The notes beneath the pieces are model-generated. The model did no database searches, was not told where the DNA came from, and was given only the letters and a program-made list of their open reading frames with translations. This document shows positions 9,473 through 17,663 of a DNA stretch of 40,492 nucleotides, one piece after another. Both the position numbers and the translations under genes were made by a program. Origin of the DNA: an uncultured Pelagibacteraceae bacterium (GTDB lineage Bacteria; Pseudomonadota; Alphaproteobacteria; Pelagibacterales; Pelagibacteraceae); the NCBI GenBank assembly GCA_902528375.1, contig CABZSS010000008.1, positions 1-40,492 of the forward strand, written 5' to 3'. Positions within the stretch are counted from its first letter, which is position 1. Each line of letters starts with the position of its first letter.

Positions 9473-10243
9473 ATGAAATTAGGATTTATCGGAACTGGTG
9501 AAATTACAAAAGCTGTAGTTATTGGGATCTTAGGGTCAAAATTAAAGGTTAAAAAAATTTATTTATCAGAACGCAATAAAAAAATTTCCTCATATCTAAG
9601 AAAAAAAAATAAAAAGATTCAAATTGAAAAAAACAATCAGCTTTTAATTGATAAGTCAGACTGGGTTTTTTTAGCTGTTACACCAAAGGTTGGCAATCAA
9701 ATCATTGGAAAACTCAATTTTAAAAAAAAACAAGTTATTGTTAGCTTTATTTCTACAATACAACTTTCAATACTAAAAAAATTAACTAAAAATAACAAAG
9801 ATATTGTACGCGCAATTCCTTTGCCTCCAATTTCTCTAAGAAAAGGTCCAATTCCAATATTTCCACAAAACAAAAAGGTGAAACAATTTTTTTCAAATTT
9901 AGGCACAGTAATTGAAGTTAACAATGAAAAAAAATCTCTTAATTTTTGGTCAATTTCTGGAATGATGGCGCCATTCTATGAATTTATAAATACGTTATCG
10001 AGATGGCTTTTTTTAAAAGGAATTAAAAAAGAAAAGGCTCAAAATTATATTACATCATTATTTGTGGCTCTTTCTGAAAATGCACAAAAAAATTCTGGAA
10101 AAGATTTATCAATTCTAGTAAAAAATTCTCAAACACCCGGAGGATTAAATGAACAAGGTGTTAAATTATTTAAAAAATTCAAATTTTATAAGTCGACTGA
10201 TAAAACTCTTAATGATATTTTGAAAAGATTGAAAAAAAATTGA
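9473..10243 (+). CDS. Pyrroline-5-carboxylate reductase-like protein (ProC family), divergent
   Basis: A 256-residue protein with the ProC architecture: N-terminal Rossmann domain starting KLGFIGTGEITKAVV (GxGxxT/A), the DWVFLAVTPKVGNQI segment, and an all-helical C-terminal domain with TPGGLNEQGV in place of the usual SPGGTT. The segment that normally reads RAMPNTP is RAIPLPPISLRKGP here, so a substrate-contact loop differs. It could be a true proline-synthesis enzyme or a paralogue with another imine substrate. The downstream GNAT-like gene starts 1 bp after its stop. Family assignment is firm, exact reaction is not. Confidence 0.75.
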   Translation: MKLGFIGTGEITKAVVIGILGSKLKVKKIYLSERNKKISSYLRKKNKKIQIEKNNQLLIDKSDWVFLAVTPKVGNQIIGKLNFKKKQVIVSFISTIQLSILKKLTKNNKDIVRAIPLPPISLRKGPIPIFPQNKKVKQFFSNLGTVIEVNNEKKSLNFWSISGMMAPFYEFINTLSRWLFLKGIKKEKAQNYITSLFVALSENAQKNSGKDLSILVKNSQTPGGLNEQGVKLFKKFKFYKSTDKTLNDILKRLKKN

Positions 10244-10244
10244 T

Positions 10245-10940
10245 ATGAGACAAATTTTTAAAAATGTAAAACAAAAATTAGTTTCTAAATATATAAAAAA
10301 TAATGCCACAAAAAACACTAAGGAAGTTCTTCAAACTGTAAAAGAACAATTAGTTTCTAAATATACAAAAAACGATAATTTGAAAAGTTCCAAAAGGTTT
10401 AAACCAAGAATTAAAGCAAGAATCAGAAGAAACAAACAAATTTTATCAAAAAATATTGATAGTTTTTTTGACTGGATTAAAGGAGCGCAAATAGTTGAAC
10501 TTAAAAAATGCAATATAAGTGAAGATCCTGTCAGACCAGAATTAGATAATAAATTTAGGACTAGCTATGGTAGAAAAATTTATGGAGTAAAATATAAAGG
10601 TGAAATTCATGCTGTAATGTGTTTTGCCTTTACAAATGAAATTCCAAAAAGTGTTGAAGAGTTGGATATGATGAGCAAAGATGCTTTTCTTCAAAGTATT
10701 CGTAGAGACTATCAAGTAGGAAATATAGCTATTGCATATACCGTTTGGTCAAAAAAAAGAGGTGGAGGTAAATTAATTGTAAAAGAGGTATTTAAATTAA
10801 TAAAAAAAACGCATCATTTAAACCGGTTAATTACTTTATCACCACTTACAGAAATGGCTAAGAAATTTCATTTAAGTAATGGAGCTGTTCAAATACAAGT
10901 AAACGAGACCACTCAAAACTTTGAATACAAAAAAGTTTGA
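10245..10940 (+). CDS. GNAT-like hypothetical protein with duplicated basic N-terminus
   Basis: No named family was recognised with certainty. The 231 residues have a lysine-rich N-terminus carrying a repeat: VKQKLVSKY at residues 8-16 recurs as VKEQLVSKY at 32-40, a 72-bp duplication visible in the DNA (10276-10293 and 10348-10365 are identical over 18 bases). The C-terminal two thirds look like a GNAT N-acyltransferase fold: YKGEIHAVMCFAF as a strand pair, AIAYTVWSKKRGGGKLIVKEVF as the acyl-CoA loop and helix, and LSPLTEMAKKFHLSNGA near the end. It is translated 1 bp after the ProC-like gene. An acyltransferase role is an inference. Confidence 0.6.
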   Translation: MRQIFKNVKQKLVSKYIKNNATKNTKEVLQTVKEQLVSKYTKNDNLKSSKRFKPRIKARIRRNKQILSKNIDSFFDWIKGAQIVELKKCNISEDPVRPELDNKFRTSYGRKIYGVKYKGEIHAVMCFAFTNEIPKSVEELDMMSKDAFLQSIRRDYQVGNIAIAYTVWSKKRGGGKLIVKEVFKLIKKTHHLNRLITLSPLTEMAKKFHLSNGAVQIQVNETTQNFEYKKV

Positions 10941-10999
10941 AGTTCTTTTTTAAATGAAATACGTTTGATAAGTTAATTCTTATAATAAGGAACTAACTA

Positions 11000-12178
11000 A
11001 TGAACAGAAACTTATTCGTACTTTTTTTTAGTCAAATTTTCAGCTTTACAGCTGCACCGGTAACAGTTTTTCTAAGTGGTATTATTGGATCACAAATAAG
11101 CCCTCTGAAATCCTTATCAACCTTACCAATGTCAATATCTGTTGTTGGTATCGCATTGGGAGCAATTGTTGCCACCAAAACGATGAGTTTATTAGGAAGG
11201 AGGACGGGTTTTATTATTGCAGCTATTTCTAATTCTTTAGTTTCATTGTTGGCTGCATATTCAGTTATGTCACAGAATTTTATTTTGTTTTGTGTTGCAA
11301 ATTTTTTTATTGGCGTTGGAATGGCTTTCACCCATCAATATCGATTTGCTGCAGCTGAAAGTGTTGATAAAGATAAAATACCAAAAGCAATCTCAATAAT
11401 TCTTCTAGGGGGTATCGTCTCTGCATTTATTGGACCTGGCACTGCTAATTTTACAAAAAACTTTATATCAGAACAATTATATGTTGGCTCTTATGTATCT
11501 CTTGCGGTATTTATGTTTCTGCCAGCTATTTTCTTTTTATTTTACAAAAATAATACAATTGAAAAAAAAGATATAACTTTCGTTGGTAGAGGCTATTTTG
11601 AAATCATTTCTCAAACTAGATTTTTACAAGCAATGGTGGCAAGTGCATTTGGATATGCAATAATGACCTTTTTGATGACTGCTACTCCAATAAGTATGCA
11701 TGTAATGGAAAATATGTCTTTAGATAAGACAAGTTTTGTTATTCAGATGCATGTTGCTTCAATGTTTTTACCATCCCTAATAACTGGAAATTTAATAAAG
11801 AAATTTGGACATAGCAAAATTATGTATGTCGGCCTGCTACTTTATTGTGTAACAATTTTCTTAAGTTTACTTGACCAAACTTTTCTTAATTATTTAATTT
11901 CTCTGATTTTTCTTGGGTTTGGCTGGAATTTTTTATTCATATCAGGGACAAGTCTTTTGGTAACAACCTATAAAGAGCACGAAAAGTTTAGAGCTCAAGG
12001 TTTAAACGATTTTGTAGTATATTCAGTACACGCAATAGGAAGTTTATCAGCTGGCATGTTGTTAGTTTTGACTAATTGGAAGTTAATGAATATCATCTGC
12101 ATTCCTTTAATAGCAATTATATTGATCACGATACTCAGAGCAGAATTTATTGAAAAAAAAATCAGAAATACTTTTTAA
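11000..12178 (+). CDS. MFS permease
   Basis: Twelve-helix major facilitator superfamily transporter, 392 residues. The first repeat includes SISVVGIALGAIVATKTMSLLGRRTGFIIAA, with the loop 2-3 motif GRRxGF typical of MFS proteins; the second repeat has TGNLIKKFGHSKIMYVGLLLY at the equivalent place. An AAGGA-like ribosome site (10986-10991) precedes the ATG at 11000. A TATAAT lies at 10981-10986 but no good -35 partner was seen. The 3' end overlaps the convergent TerC-family gene by 17 bp. Substrate unknown. Confidence 0.85.
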   Translation: MNRNLFVLFFSQIFSFTAAPVTVFLSGIIGSQISPLKSLSTLPMSISVVGIALGAIVATKTMSLLGRRTGFIIAAISNSLVSLLAAYSVMSQNFILFCVANFFIGVGMAFTHQYRFAAAESVDKDKIPKAISIILLGGIVSAFIGPGTANFTKNFISEQLYVGSYVSLAVFMFLPAIFFLFYKNNTIEKKDITFVGRGYFEIISQTRFLQAMVASAFGYAIMTFLMTATPISMHVMENMSLDKTSFVIQMHVASMFLPSLITGNLIKKFGHSKIMYVGLLLYCVTIFLSLLDQTFLNYLISLIFLGFGWNFLFISGTSLLVTTYKEHEKFRAQGLNDFVVYSVHAIGSLSAGMLLVLTNWKLMNIICIPLIAIILITILRAEFIEKKIRNTF

Positions 12179-12773
12179 ACTCTTCAGCTACCTTTAATAT
12201 TTCTAAATCAACAAGACCTCCAATAATTAATTGAATAGCTACAATTAAAATAAAGCCTAAACCTATATAAGCAATCCATAAATGTTTTTGTATGTAGTTT
12301 GCAAGGTATGTTGCAAGCGCACCTGTCAACACAACCGATAAAACTAAACCAAAAACCATAAATCCAAAATTTCCCTTTGCAGCACCAACCACCCCAATAA
12401 CATTATCGAAACTAATTGTTATATCCGCAAAAAGAACTTTATAAACACTCTGTATGTATGAAGGTTCTTTTGATACCTTAGTAGGAGATTTAATCTTTTT
12501 AATCTCAAATAAATCTTTCCTTAAGTCGTTGACAATCCACACCAAGAGTAAACCACCCAAAATTTTGATAAAATAGAATTTAAATAAGTAAGTAGCAAAT
12601 ATAGCAAAAATAACTTTAAAAACTAAAGCACCTGCAACACCCCACAATATAATTTGTTTTCTGTGTTTAGGGACAAAATTGGCTGCTATTAGTCCAATTA
12701 TTATTGCGTTGTCCGCTGCAAGAATAATATCTATAAAGATAATTTGTAACAGTATAACAGATTGTTCAATCAA
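12162..12773 (-). CDS. TerC-family integral membrane protein
   Basis: A 203-residue membrane protein of the TerC/YjbE group, thought to take part in metal ion (for example manganese) homeostasis. The two family signatures with acidic residues inside membrane helices are present: IIFIDIILAADNAIIIGLIA near the N-terminus and FADITISFDNVIGVVGAAKGN near residue 115. About six to seven helices. It is a monocistronic minus-strand gene that overlaps the MFS gene tail to tail. The 114-base gap upstream is shared with the divergent dctP promoter region. Confidence 0.85.
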   Translation of the reverse strand: MIEQSVILLQIIFIDIILAADNAIIIGLIAANFVPKHRKQIILWGVAGALVFKVIFAIFATYLFKFYFIKILGGLLLVWIVNDLRKDLFEIKKIKSPTKVSKEPSYIQSVYKVLFADITISFDNVIGVVGAAKGNFGFMVFGLVLSVVLTGALATYLANYIQKHLWIAYIGLGFILIVAIQLIIGGLVDLEILKVAEEFKKYF

Positions 12774-12887
12774 GATTCCTAGATAATATAAAATTTTGAG
12801 TATAATTCAATTAAAAGTAGTGAAAATTTATATTGATTTAAATATTTATACATAATCAAATGGATTTTTAAAAAATAAGGAGGAGAA
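12774..12887. promoter_or_regulatory. Divergent promoter region of terC-like gene and dctP, with a very strong dctP Shine-Dalgarno
   Basis: The gap is about 80% AT. A perfect TATAAT lies at 12801-12806 on the plus strand, but its -35 (around 12776-12781) is weak; an alternative -35/-10 pair is TTGTTC 12762-12767 with TAATAT 12784-12789. Directly before the dctP ATG, AAGGAGGAG at 12877-12885 is the best ribosome site in the window and decides the start at 12888. Such a site fits the high synthesis of a periplasmic binding protein. Promoter positions are tentative; the ribosome site is seen directly. Confidence 0.5.
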
Positions 12888-13856
12888 ATGAAAATATTTA
12901 AATATATTTTATCAATTTTTGTTGCTCTACTTGTATTTACTTATTCAAATGCTGCTGAAAAATGGGATATGGCTCTAGCTTATGGCGCTGGAAACTTTCA
13001 TTCAGCGAACGCTACTGAATTTGCAAATAATGTAACAAAAAAAAGCAATGGTAAACTTACAATAGTAACTCATCCAGGTGGTTCTCTATTTAAAGGGGGA
13101 GAAATTTTTAGGGCTGTCAGAACTGGCCAGGCTCCAATTGGAGAAAGATTTATGTCAGCTTTAGGTAAAGAAGATCCATTACTAGAAATTGACTCACTGC
13201 CATTCTTAGCAACTTCCTATTCAGATGCTATGAAACTTTACAAAGCATCAAAAGCTGAAATTGCAAAAAATTTGGATAAAAAAGGACTTGTGTTTTTATA
13301 CGCAGTTCCATGGCCGGCTCAAGGTCTATACTCTAAAAAAGAAATCAATAGCGTATCAGATCTTAAAGGTCTTAAGTTTAGAGCTTATAACAGTGCAACT
13401 GTAAGAATTGCAGAATTAACTGGTATGGCCCCAACTAAAATTGAAGCTGCTGAAATATCCCAAGCATTTTCAACAGGAGCTGTTGAAAGTATGATTACCT
13501 CTCCAACAACTGGTAAGAACAAAAAAATTTGGGAAAATGGAGTAAAATATTTTTATGACATTGCAGCATGGTTTCCAAAAAACATGATTATAGCTAACAA
13601 AGAGGCGTGGAATAAGTTAGATAAAGCGACTCAAGATTTAATCATGAAAGAAGCAGCAGTAGCTGAGAGAAAAGGTTGGCAGCTTTCTAAAATGGGAAAT
13701 AAAAATGACAAAAAAGCTTTAGCTGATGCTGGCATGACTGTTGGTAAAGTTAACGCTGCTTTAAAATCTCATTTTGAAAAAGTCGGTCAAGCAATGTCTA
13801 AAGAATGGGCTAGCAAAGCTGGTTCAAGAGGACAAACTGTTTTATCAAAATATTAA
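12888..13856 (+). CDS. dctP: TRAP transporter periplasmic solute-binding subunit DctP
   Basis: Binds an organic acid in the periplasm and delivers it to the DctQM permease. The 322 residues begin with a clear signal peptide (basic KIFKYIL, hydrophobic core, cleavage near SNAA/EKW). DctP-family features follow: KKSNGKLTIVTHPGGSLFKGGEIFRAVRTGQ, and SVSDLKGLKFRAYNSA containing the arginine that usually pairs with the ligand carboxylate. Length is normal. A strong ribosome site precedes it and a terminator hairpin follows, so the binding protein is probably made in excess over the membrane subunits. The ligand may be 5-oxoproline, judging from the pxp genes nearby. Confidence 0.93.
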   Translation: MKIFKYILSIFVALLVFTYSNAAEKWDMALAYGAGNFHSANATEFANNVTKKSNGKLTIVTHPGGSLFKGGEIFRAVRTGQAPIGERFMSALGKEDPLLEIDSLPFLATSYSDAMKLYKASKAEIAKNLDKKGLVFLYAVPWPAQGLYSKKEINSVSDLKGLKFRAYNSATVRIAELTGMAPTKIEAAEISQAFSTGAVESMITSPTTGKNKKIWENGVKYFYDIAAWFPKNMIIANKEAWNKLDKATQDLIMKEAAVAERKGWQLSKMGNKNDKKALADAGMTVGKVNAALKSHFEKVGQAMSKEWASKAGSRGQTVLSKY

Positions 13857-13867
13857 TAATTTAACAT

Positions 13868-13897
13868 AAAAGGCCATCTATATAGGATGGCCTTTTT
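13868..13897 (+). terminator. Rho-independent terminator or attenuator between dctP and dctQ
   Basis: An 11-bp perfect stem, AAAAGGCCATC at 13868-13878 with GATGGCCTTTT at 13886-13896, encloses a 7-base loop and ends in a run of five T. Located 11 bp after the dctP stop and 5 bp before the dctQ ATG. It is the clearest GC-rich hairpin in the window. Being inside the operon, it likely gives partial read-through and lowers dctQM expression relative to dctP, or protects the dctP mRNA 3' end. Confidence 0.88.
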
Positions 13898-13902
13898 AAA
13901 TT

Positions 13903-14385
13903 ATGTTAATCAAAATAGAAAACTTCCTTCATCGAGTTTATAAATTTTCAGGTACATTAGCAGCTATATTTCTCATATTTGTTGCAGTTTTTATTTTAAT
14001 TGGAATATCGTCTCGAATTTTTGATTTTTACATAAGAGGTTTGTCAGAATACTCAGGATATTGTATGGCTGCCTCAACCTTTTTTGCACTTGCTTATACA
14101 TTTTCAGAGGGCGGCCATATAAGAATTACTTTGTTTCTAGAAAAAATGGGTAATCGATTAAAAAAAATATTTGAACTGTGGTGCTTATCAATTTCGTCTA
14201 TTTTTTCAGGATTTCTTTTTTTCTATTTCACCAAAATGCTATTTATTTCATATAAATTTCAGGAGAGAAGCGAAGGTGCTGATGAAATTTTAATTTGGAT
14301 ACCCCAGACAAGTTTAGCTTTAGGATCTTTAATCTTTTTTATTTGTATTTTACACCATCTATTTAAAGCACTGAAAAATGACTGA
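13903..14385 (+). CDS. dctQ: TRAP transporter small permease subunit DctQ
   Basis: Four-helix membrane subunit that couples DctP to DctM, 160 residues. Typical features are the N-terminal helix FSGTLAAIFLIFVAVFILIGI, the second helix region RGLSEYSGYCMAASTFFALAYTFSEGGHIRITL, where the GGHIR motif is characteristic, and the C-terminal IPQTSLALGSLIFFICILHHLF. The ATG at 13903 comes right after the terminator hairpin. It overlaps dctM by 8 bp, so the two membrane subunits are coupled. Confidence 0.92.
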   Translation: MLIKIENFLHRVYKFSGTLAAIFLIFVAVFILIGISSRIFDFYIRGLSEYSGYCMAASTFFALAYTFSEGGHIRITLFLEKMGNRLKKIFELWCLSISSIFSGFLFFYFTKMLFISYKFQERSEGADEILIWIPQTSLALGSLIFFICILHHLFKALKND

Positions 14386-15688
14386 AATTATATTAGCAAT
14401 TTTTTTTATTACTGTTTTATTATTATTTTTAAGTAGTGGTGTATGGGTTGCTTTAAGCATGATTGGTGTCTCAGCTATTGCAATGGAATTGTTTACCTCA
14501 AGACCAGTTGGTGATGCAATGGCGACAACAATTTGGGGAATGTCATCTTCTTGGACTCTTACTGCCCTTCCATTATTTGTTTGGATGGGTGAAATTTTAT
14601 TTAGAACCAAATTATCCGAAAATCTTTTCGAAGGACTTTCTCCTTGGATGCAAAAGCTCCCAGGGGGACTTATTCATGTAAATGTTGTTGGATGTGCAAT
14701 TTTTGCAGCCATTTCAGGTTCCTCTGCAGCAACAGTCGCGACTGTGGGTAAAATGTCCATACCAGAACTTCGTAAAAGAAATTATCCAGAAAAGATATTA
14801 CTTGGAAGTCTAGCTGGGTCTGGAACCTTAGGTTTGTTGATACCACCATCTATAATTTTGATAATTTACGGTGTAACAGTTCAAGAGTCTATTGCTAAGC
14901 TTTTTATTGCAGGAATTTTCCCTGGAATAATGATTGCTATTATTTTCATGACTTACGTTGTTATTTGGTCATTGATGAACAAAAATAAAATGCCTGTCTT
15001 GACAGAAGAAATACCTTTTATTGAAAAAATAAAAAAATCAGGCAAACTAATTCCAGTAATATTGTTAATTGTATCCGTAATTGGATCTATCTATTCAGGT
15101 TTGGCCACTGCAACAGAAGCAGCTTCATTAGGGGTAGTTGGAGCATTAATATTATCTTTTTTCCAAAAAAGTTTAACTGTGGACTCATTTAAGAAGTCCT
15201 TATTAGGAGCAACCAAAACCTCTTGCATGATTGGATTTATTCTGGCCGGATCAACTTTTCTTTCGTTAGCAATGGGTTTTACTGGATTACCCAGAAATTT
15301 AGCAATTTGGATAGATACAATGCAGCTCTCGCCTTACATATTAATTATTGTGTTAATGATTTTTTATATAATTCTTGGAATGTTTTTAGATGGAATATCA
15401 GCAGTTGTTTTAACGATGGCAATAATTGAACCTATGATAAGACAGGCGGGTTTTGATATGATTTGGTTTGGTATATTTTTAGTTGTTGTAGTTGAAATGG
15501 CACAAATAACTCCTCCAGTTGGTTTTAATTTGTTTGTTCTACAAGGCATGGCAGAAAAAGATATGGGATATATAGCAAGAAGTGCTTTTCCACTTTTTCT
15601 CTTAATGGTTTTAGCAACAGTTATAATTATTGTATTTCCTGAAATAGCTCTGTGGCTTCCTGAGAAAATGATACAGAATATAAATTAG
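14378..15688 (+). CDS. dctM: TRAP transporter large permease subunit DctM
   Basis: Main sodium-driven transport subunit of about 12-13 helices, 436 residues. Family landmarks: LPLFVWMGEILFRT near residue 65, AISGSSAATVATVGKMSIPEL, LAGSGTLGLLIPPSIILIIYGV, and the C-terminal VEMAQITPPVGFNLFVLQGMA. Complete, with normal length. It starts within the end of dctQ and converges on the TPR gene with a 4-bp overlap at the stops. Together with dctP and dctQ it makes a full TRAP system. Confidence 0.94.
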   Translation: MTEIILAIFFITVLLLFLSSGVWVALSMIGVSAIAMELFTSRPVGDAMATTIWGMSSSWTLTALPLFVWMGEILFRTKLSENLFEGLSPWMQKLPGGLIHVNVVGCAIFAAISGSSAATVATVGKMSIPELRKRNYPEKILLGSLAGSGTLGLLIPPSIILIIYGVTVQESIAKLFIAGIFPGIMIAIIFMTYVVIWSLMNKNKMPVLTEEIPFIEKIKKSGKLIPVILLIVSVIGSIYSGLATATEAASLGVVGALILSFFQKSLTVDSFKKSLLGATKTSCMIGFILAGSTFLSLAMGFTGLPRNLAIWIDTMQLSPYILIIVLMIFYIILGMFLDGISAVVLTMAIIEPMIRQAGFDMIWFGIFLVVVVEMAQITPPVGFNLFVLQGMAEKDMGYIARSAFPLFLLMVLATVIIIVFPEIALWLPEKMIQNIN

Positions 15689-16188
15689 TATTTAGACTCT
15701 TTTTTGCCCTCGATCACTAGTTTGAGTTCTTTATACTCTTTACAATTACAATCTTTTAGAACAGCAAGTCTCTCTTTAGCTTTGTCCAGTCTATTAGTGA
15801 CTACGAATAATTCTCCCATGTATTCGTTTATACCTACATGCTTAGGATCTAATTCAAGTCCCATTGAATAGTATATTTCTGCATTTTCATAATCACCAAC
15901 TTTTCTATGTGTGAAGCCTAAATAATTTAGTGTATCTGGATCTGAAGGAAATTTTTTATTGTGCTTTAATAGATATCCAATAGCTTTTTTGTAATGTTTT
16001 TGTGCTTTATCTGTCTTATTTTTTTTTTCGAGTTTTTTTGCTTTTTTAATCATTTTTTCTGCGATTTGGTACTGTGTTACTGGTTTTTCTTCTCCACCAC
16101 CACTAGATCCACCACTGCCACCAGCTGAAAAAGCTGGATTAGTAATTAAAACAAACAATAAGACAGTTAAAAATTTTTTATACATCAT
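15685..16188 (-). CDS. Secreted TPR-repeat protein
   Basis: A 167-residue protein with a signal peptide (MMYKKFLTVLLFVLITNPAFSA, cleavage near residue 22) and a glycine/serine-rich linker (GGSGGSSGGGEE). Then come about three tetratricopeptide-like helical pairs: AEKMIKKAKKLEKKNKTDKAQKHYKKAIGY, PDTLNYLGFTHRKVGDYENAEIYYSMGLELDP and HVGINEYMGELFVVTNRLDKAKERL. A CNC motif occurs near the C-terminus (KDCNCKEYKEL). It starts in a 4-bp ATGA overlap with the end of pxpA, so it is coupled to that gene. A periplasmic partner-binding role is likely; no specific function is known. Confidence 0.75.
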   Translation of the reverse strand: MMYKKFLTVLLFVLITNPAFSAGGSGGSSGGGEEKPVTQYQIAEKMIKKAKKLEKKNKTDKAQKHYKKAIGYLLKHNKKFPSDPDTLNYLGFTHRKVGDYENAEIYYSMGLELDPKHVGINEYMGELFVVTNRLDKAKERLAVLKDCNCKEYKELKLVIEGKKESKY

Positions 16189-16958
16189 TTAAACTTTTTT
16201 AATTCATCTAACGGCAATAAGCTTAAGTTATTTTTTTTTAAATTTTCTCTAACTTTAAATGCCGTATCTAAGGACGAATAATTATCACCATGTATACAAA
16301 CTGAGTCAATTTCACAAGGAATTTGTTTACCAGAGAGACAATTTAACGCTTGGTTTTTTACCATCCTTAGAACGTGTTTTTGCGCTTTAACTGGGTCTGT
16401 TATTAAAGCGGTATTTTTCTTTCTTGAGACTAGGTTTCCATCATCTTCGTAATTTCTATCTGCAAAAATTTCACAAGCTACTTTCATTCCTAATTTTTTT
16501 GCTGACATCTCCATTTTTGAACCTGTTGGAACTAAATAAATTAAATCTTTATTAATTTTGTAAATTGTTTTTGCAATAATGGTTGCCAACCCAAAATCTT
16601 CACATGCCATGTTATTTAACGCACCATGAGGCTTAATATGAGATACTTTAACTTCATTTTGTTGTGCAATGCTTTGAAGTATATTATATTGCTCTTGAAT
16701 AAGTTTTTCTATTTCAGCTGATGAAAGATTTATTCTTTTTCTTCCAAAATTTTCAGGATCATTAAATGATGGATGTGCGCCAATACTTACACCGTTTTTT
16801 TTGGATATTTTTATAGTTTCTCTCATGGTATCTTCATCTCCCGCATGATAACCACAAGCAATATTTGCAGAATTGACTATACCTAATAGTTCAGGATCAT
16901 ATTTATTTGAGTGGTGTTTAGATTTCTCACCTAAATCACAATTAATATTAATTTCCAT
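16185..16958 (-). CDS. pxpA: 5-oxoprolinase subunit A (LamB/YcsF family)
   Basis: Subunit of the prokaryotic ATP-dependent 5-oxoprolinase PxpABC, which opens 5-oxoproline (pyroglutamate) to glutamate. The 257 residues begin EININCDLGEKSK and contain SANIACGYHAGDEDTM, GVSIGAHPSFNDPENFGRK, HIKPHGALNN and CIHGDNYSS, all hallmark LamB/YcsF segments. Length is normal. It is divergent from pxpB across only 27 bp, and coupled downstream to a secreted TPR protein. In many genomes pxpABC are collinear; here A is split from BC on opposite strands. Confidence 0.94.
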   Translation of the reverse strand: MEININCDLGEKSKHHSNKYDPELLGIVNSANIACGYHAGDEDTMRETIKISKKNGVSIGAHPSFNDPENFGRKRINLSSAEIEKLIQEQYNILQSIAQQNEVKVSHIKPHGALNNMACEDFGLATIIAKTIYKINKDLIYLVPTGSKMEMSAKKLGMKVACEIFADRNYEDDGNLVSRKKNTALITDPVKAQKHVLRMVKNQALNCLSGKQIPCEIDSVCIHGDNYSSLDTAFKVRENLKKNNLSLLPLDELKKFK

Positions 16959-16985
16959 AATTTATGAGTTAAAGTATAACATGGC
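16959..16985. promoter_or_regulatory. 27-bp divergent start region pxpA / pxpB
   Basis: Only 27 bases separate the two opposite start codons, so any promoters must lie partly inside the coding regions. A TATAAC at 16975-16980 ends six bases before the pxpB ATG at 16986; if it is a -10 box, the pxpB transcript would start at or next to the ATG and be leaderless. No -35 of quality and no Shine-Dalgarno were seen for pxpB. This is a weak inference from spacing only. Confidence 0.3.
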
Positions 16986-17663
16986 ATGATCAAAAATATA
17001 TACAATCTTGGCGACGCAGCTTTATATTGTGATTTTGGCGACACTGTAAATAAAGAGACTAATCTAAAAGTTATAAATTATTTTAATGATTTAAGAAAAA
17101 AAAATATTACCGGTATAAAAAACATTGCACCTTCGTATAATAAATTAATAATTTATTTTGATTTAGAGACTACCAATTATAAAAAAATAAAAGATACTGT
17201 AGAAAATCTAGATGTTTCAACTTTTGAAGCAGCTAAAACAAAACTAGTAAAGATACCGGTGTGTTTTGATGATGAGTTTGCACTTGATTTAGAAAGAGTT
17301 GAAAAAAGAGCGGGATTAGAAAAAAAAGGGATAGTCAATCAATTAATATCTCAAAAATATTTTTGTTATATGACAGGATTTATTGCTGGCATGCCTTTCC
17401 TTGGTGATATTAAAGAAAAAATTAGATTAGATAGGCTTGAAACTCCTAGAGTTAAAGTACCTAAGGGTTCAGTAGGTATTGCAGAACAATTCTGTAACAT
17501 TTATACTTTTGAAAGTCCAGGTGGTTGGAATATTATTGGTAATTCACCTAAAAAAGTTTTTACTAAAGATCCAAATAAATTAACATTAATCGATCCAGGT
17601 GATGAAGTAGAGTTCTTCGAAATTTCAAAAAAGGAATATTCAAAATTTAATGAGCAAAAATAG
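16986..17663 (+). CDS. pxpB: 5-oxoprolinase subunit B (KipI/allophanate hydrolase subunit 1 family)
   Basis: Partner of PxpA and PxpC in 5-oxoproline hydrolysis. The 225 residues contain YCDFGDTVNKETNLKV at the N-terminus and the C-terminal cyclophilin-like motifs YMTGFIAGMPFLGDI, LDRLETPRVKVPKGSVGIAEQF and YTFESPGGWNIIGNSP, diagnostic of the family. Overlaps pxpC by 14 bp. Length is normal. Confidence 0.93.
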   Translation: MIKNIYNLGDAALYCDFGDTVNKETNLKVINYFNDLRKKNITGIKNIAPSYNKLIIYFDLETTNYKKIKDTVENLDVSTFEAAKTKLVKIPVCFDDEFALDLERVEKRAGLEKKGIVNQLISQKYFCYMTGFIAGMPFLGDIKEKIRLDRLETPRVKVPKGSVGIAEQFCNIYTFESPGGWNIIGNSPKKVFTKDPNKLTLIDPGDEVEFFEISKKEYSKFNEQK

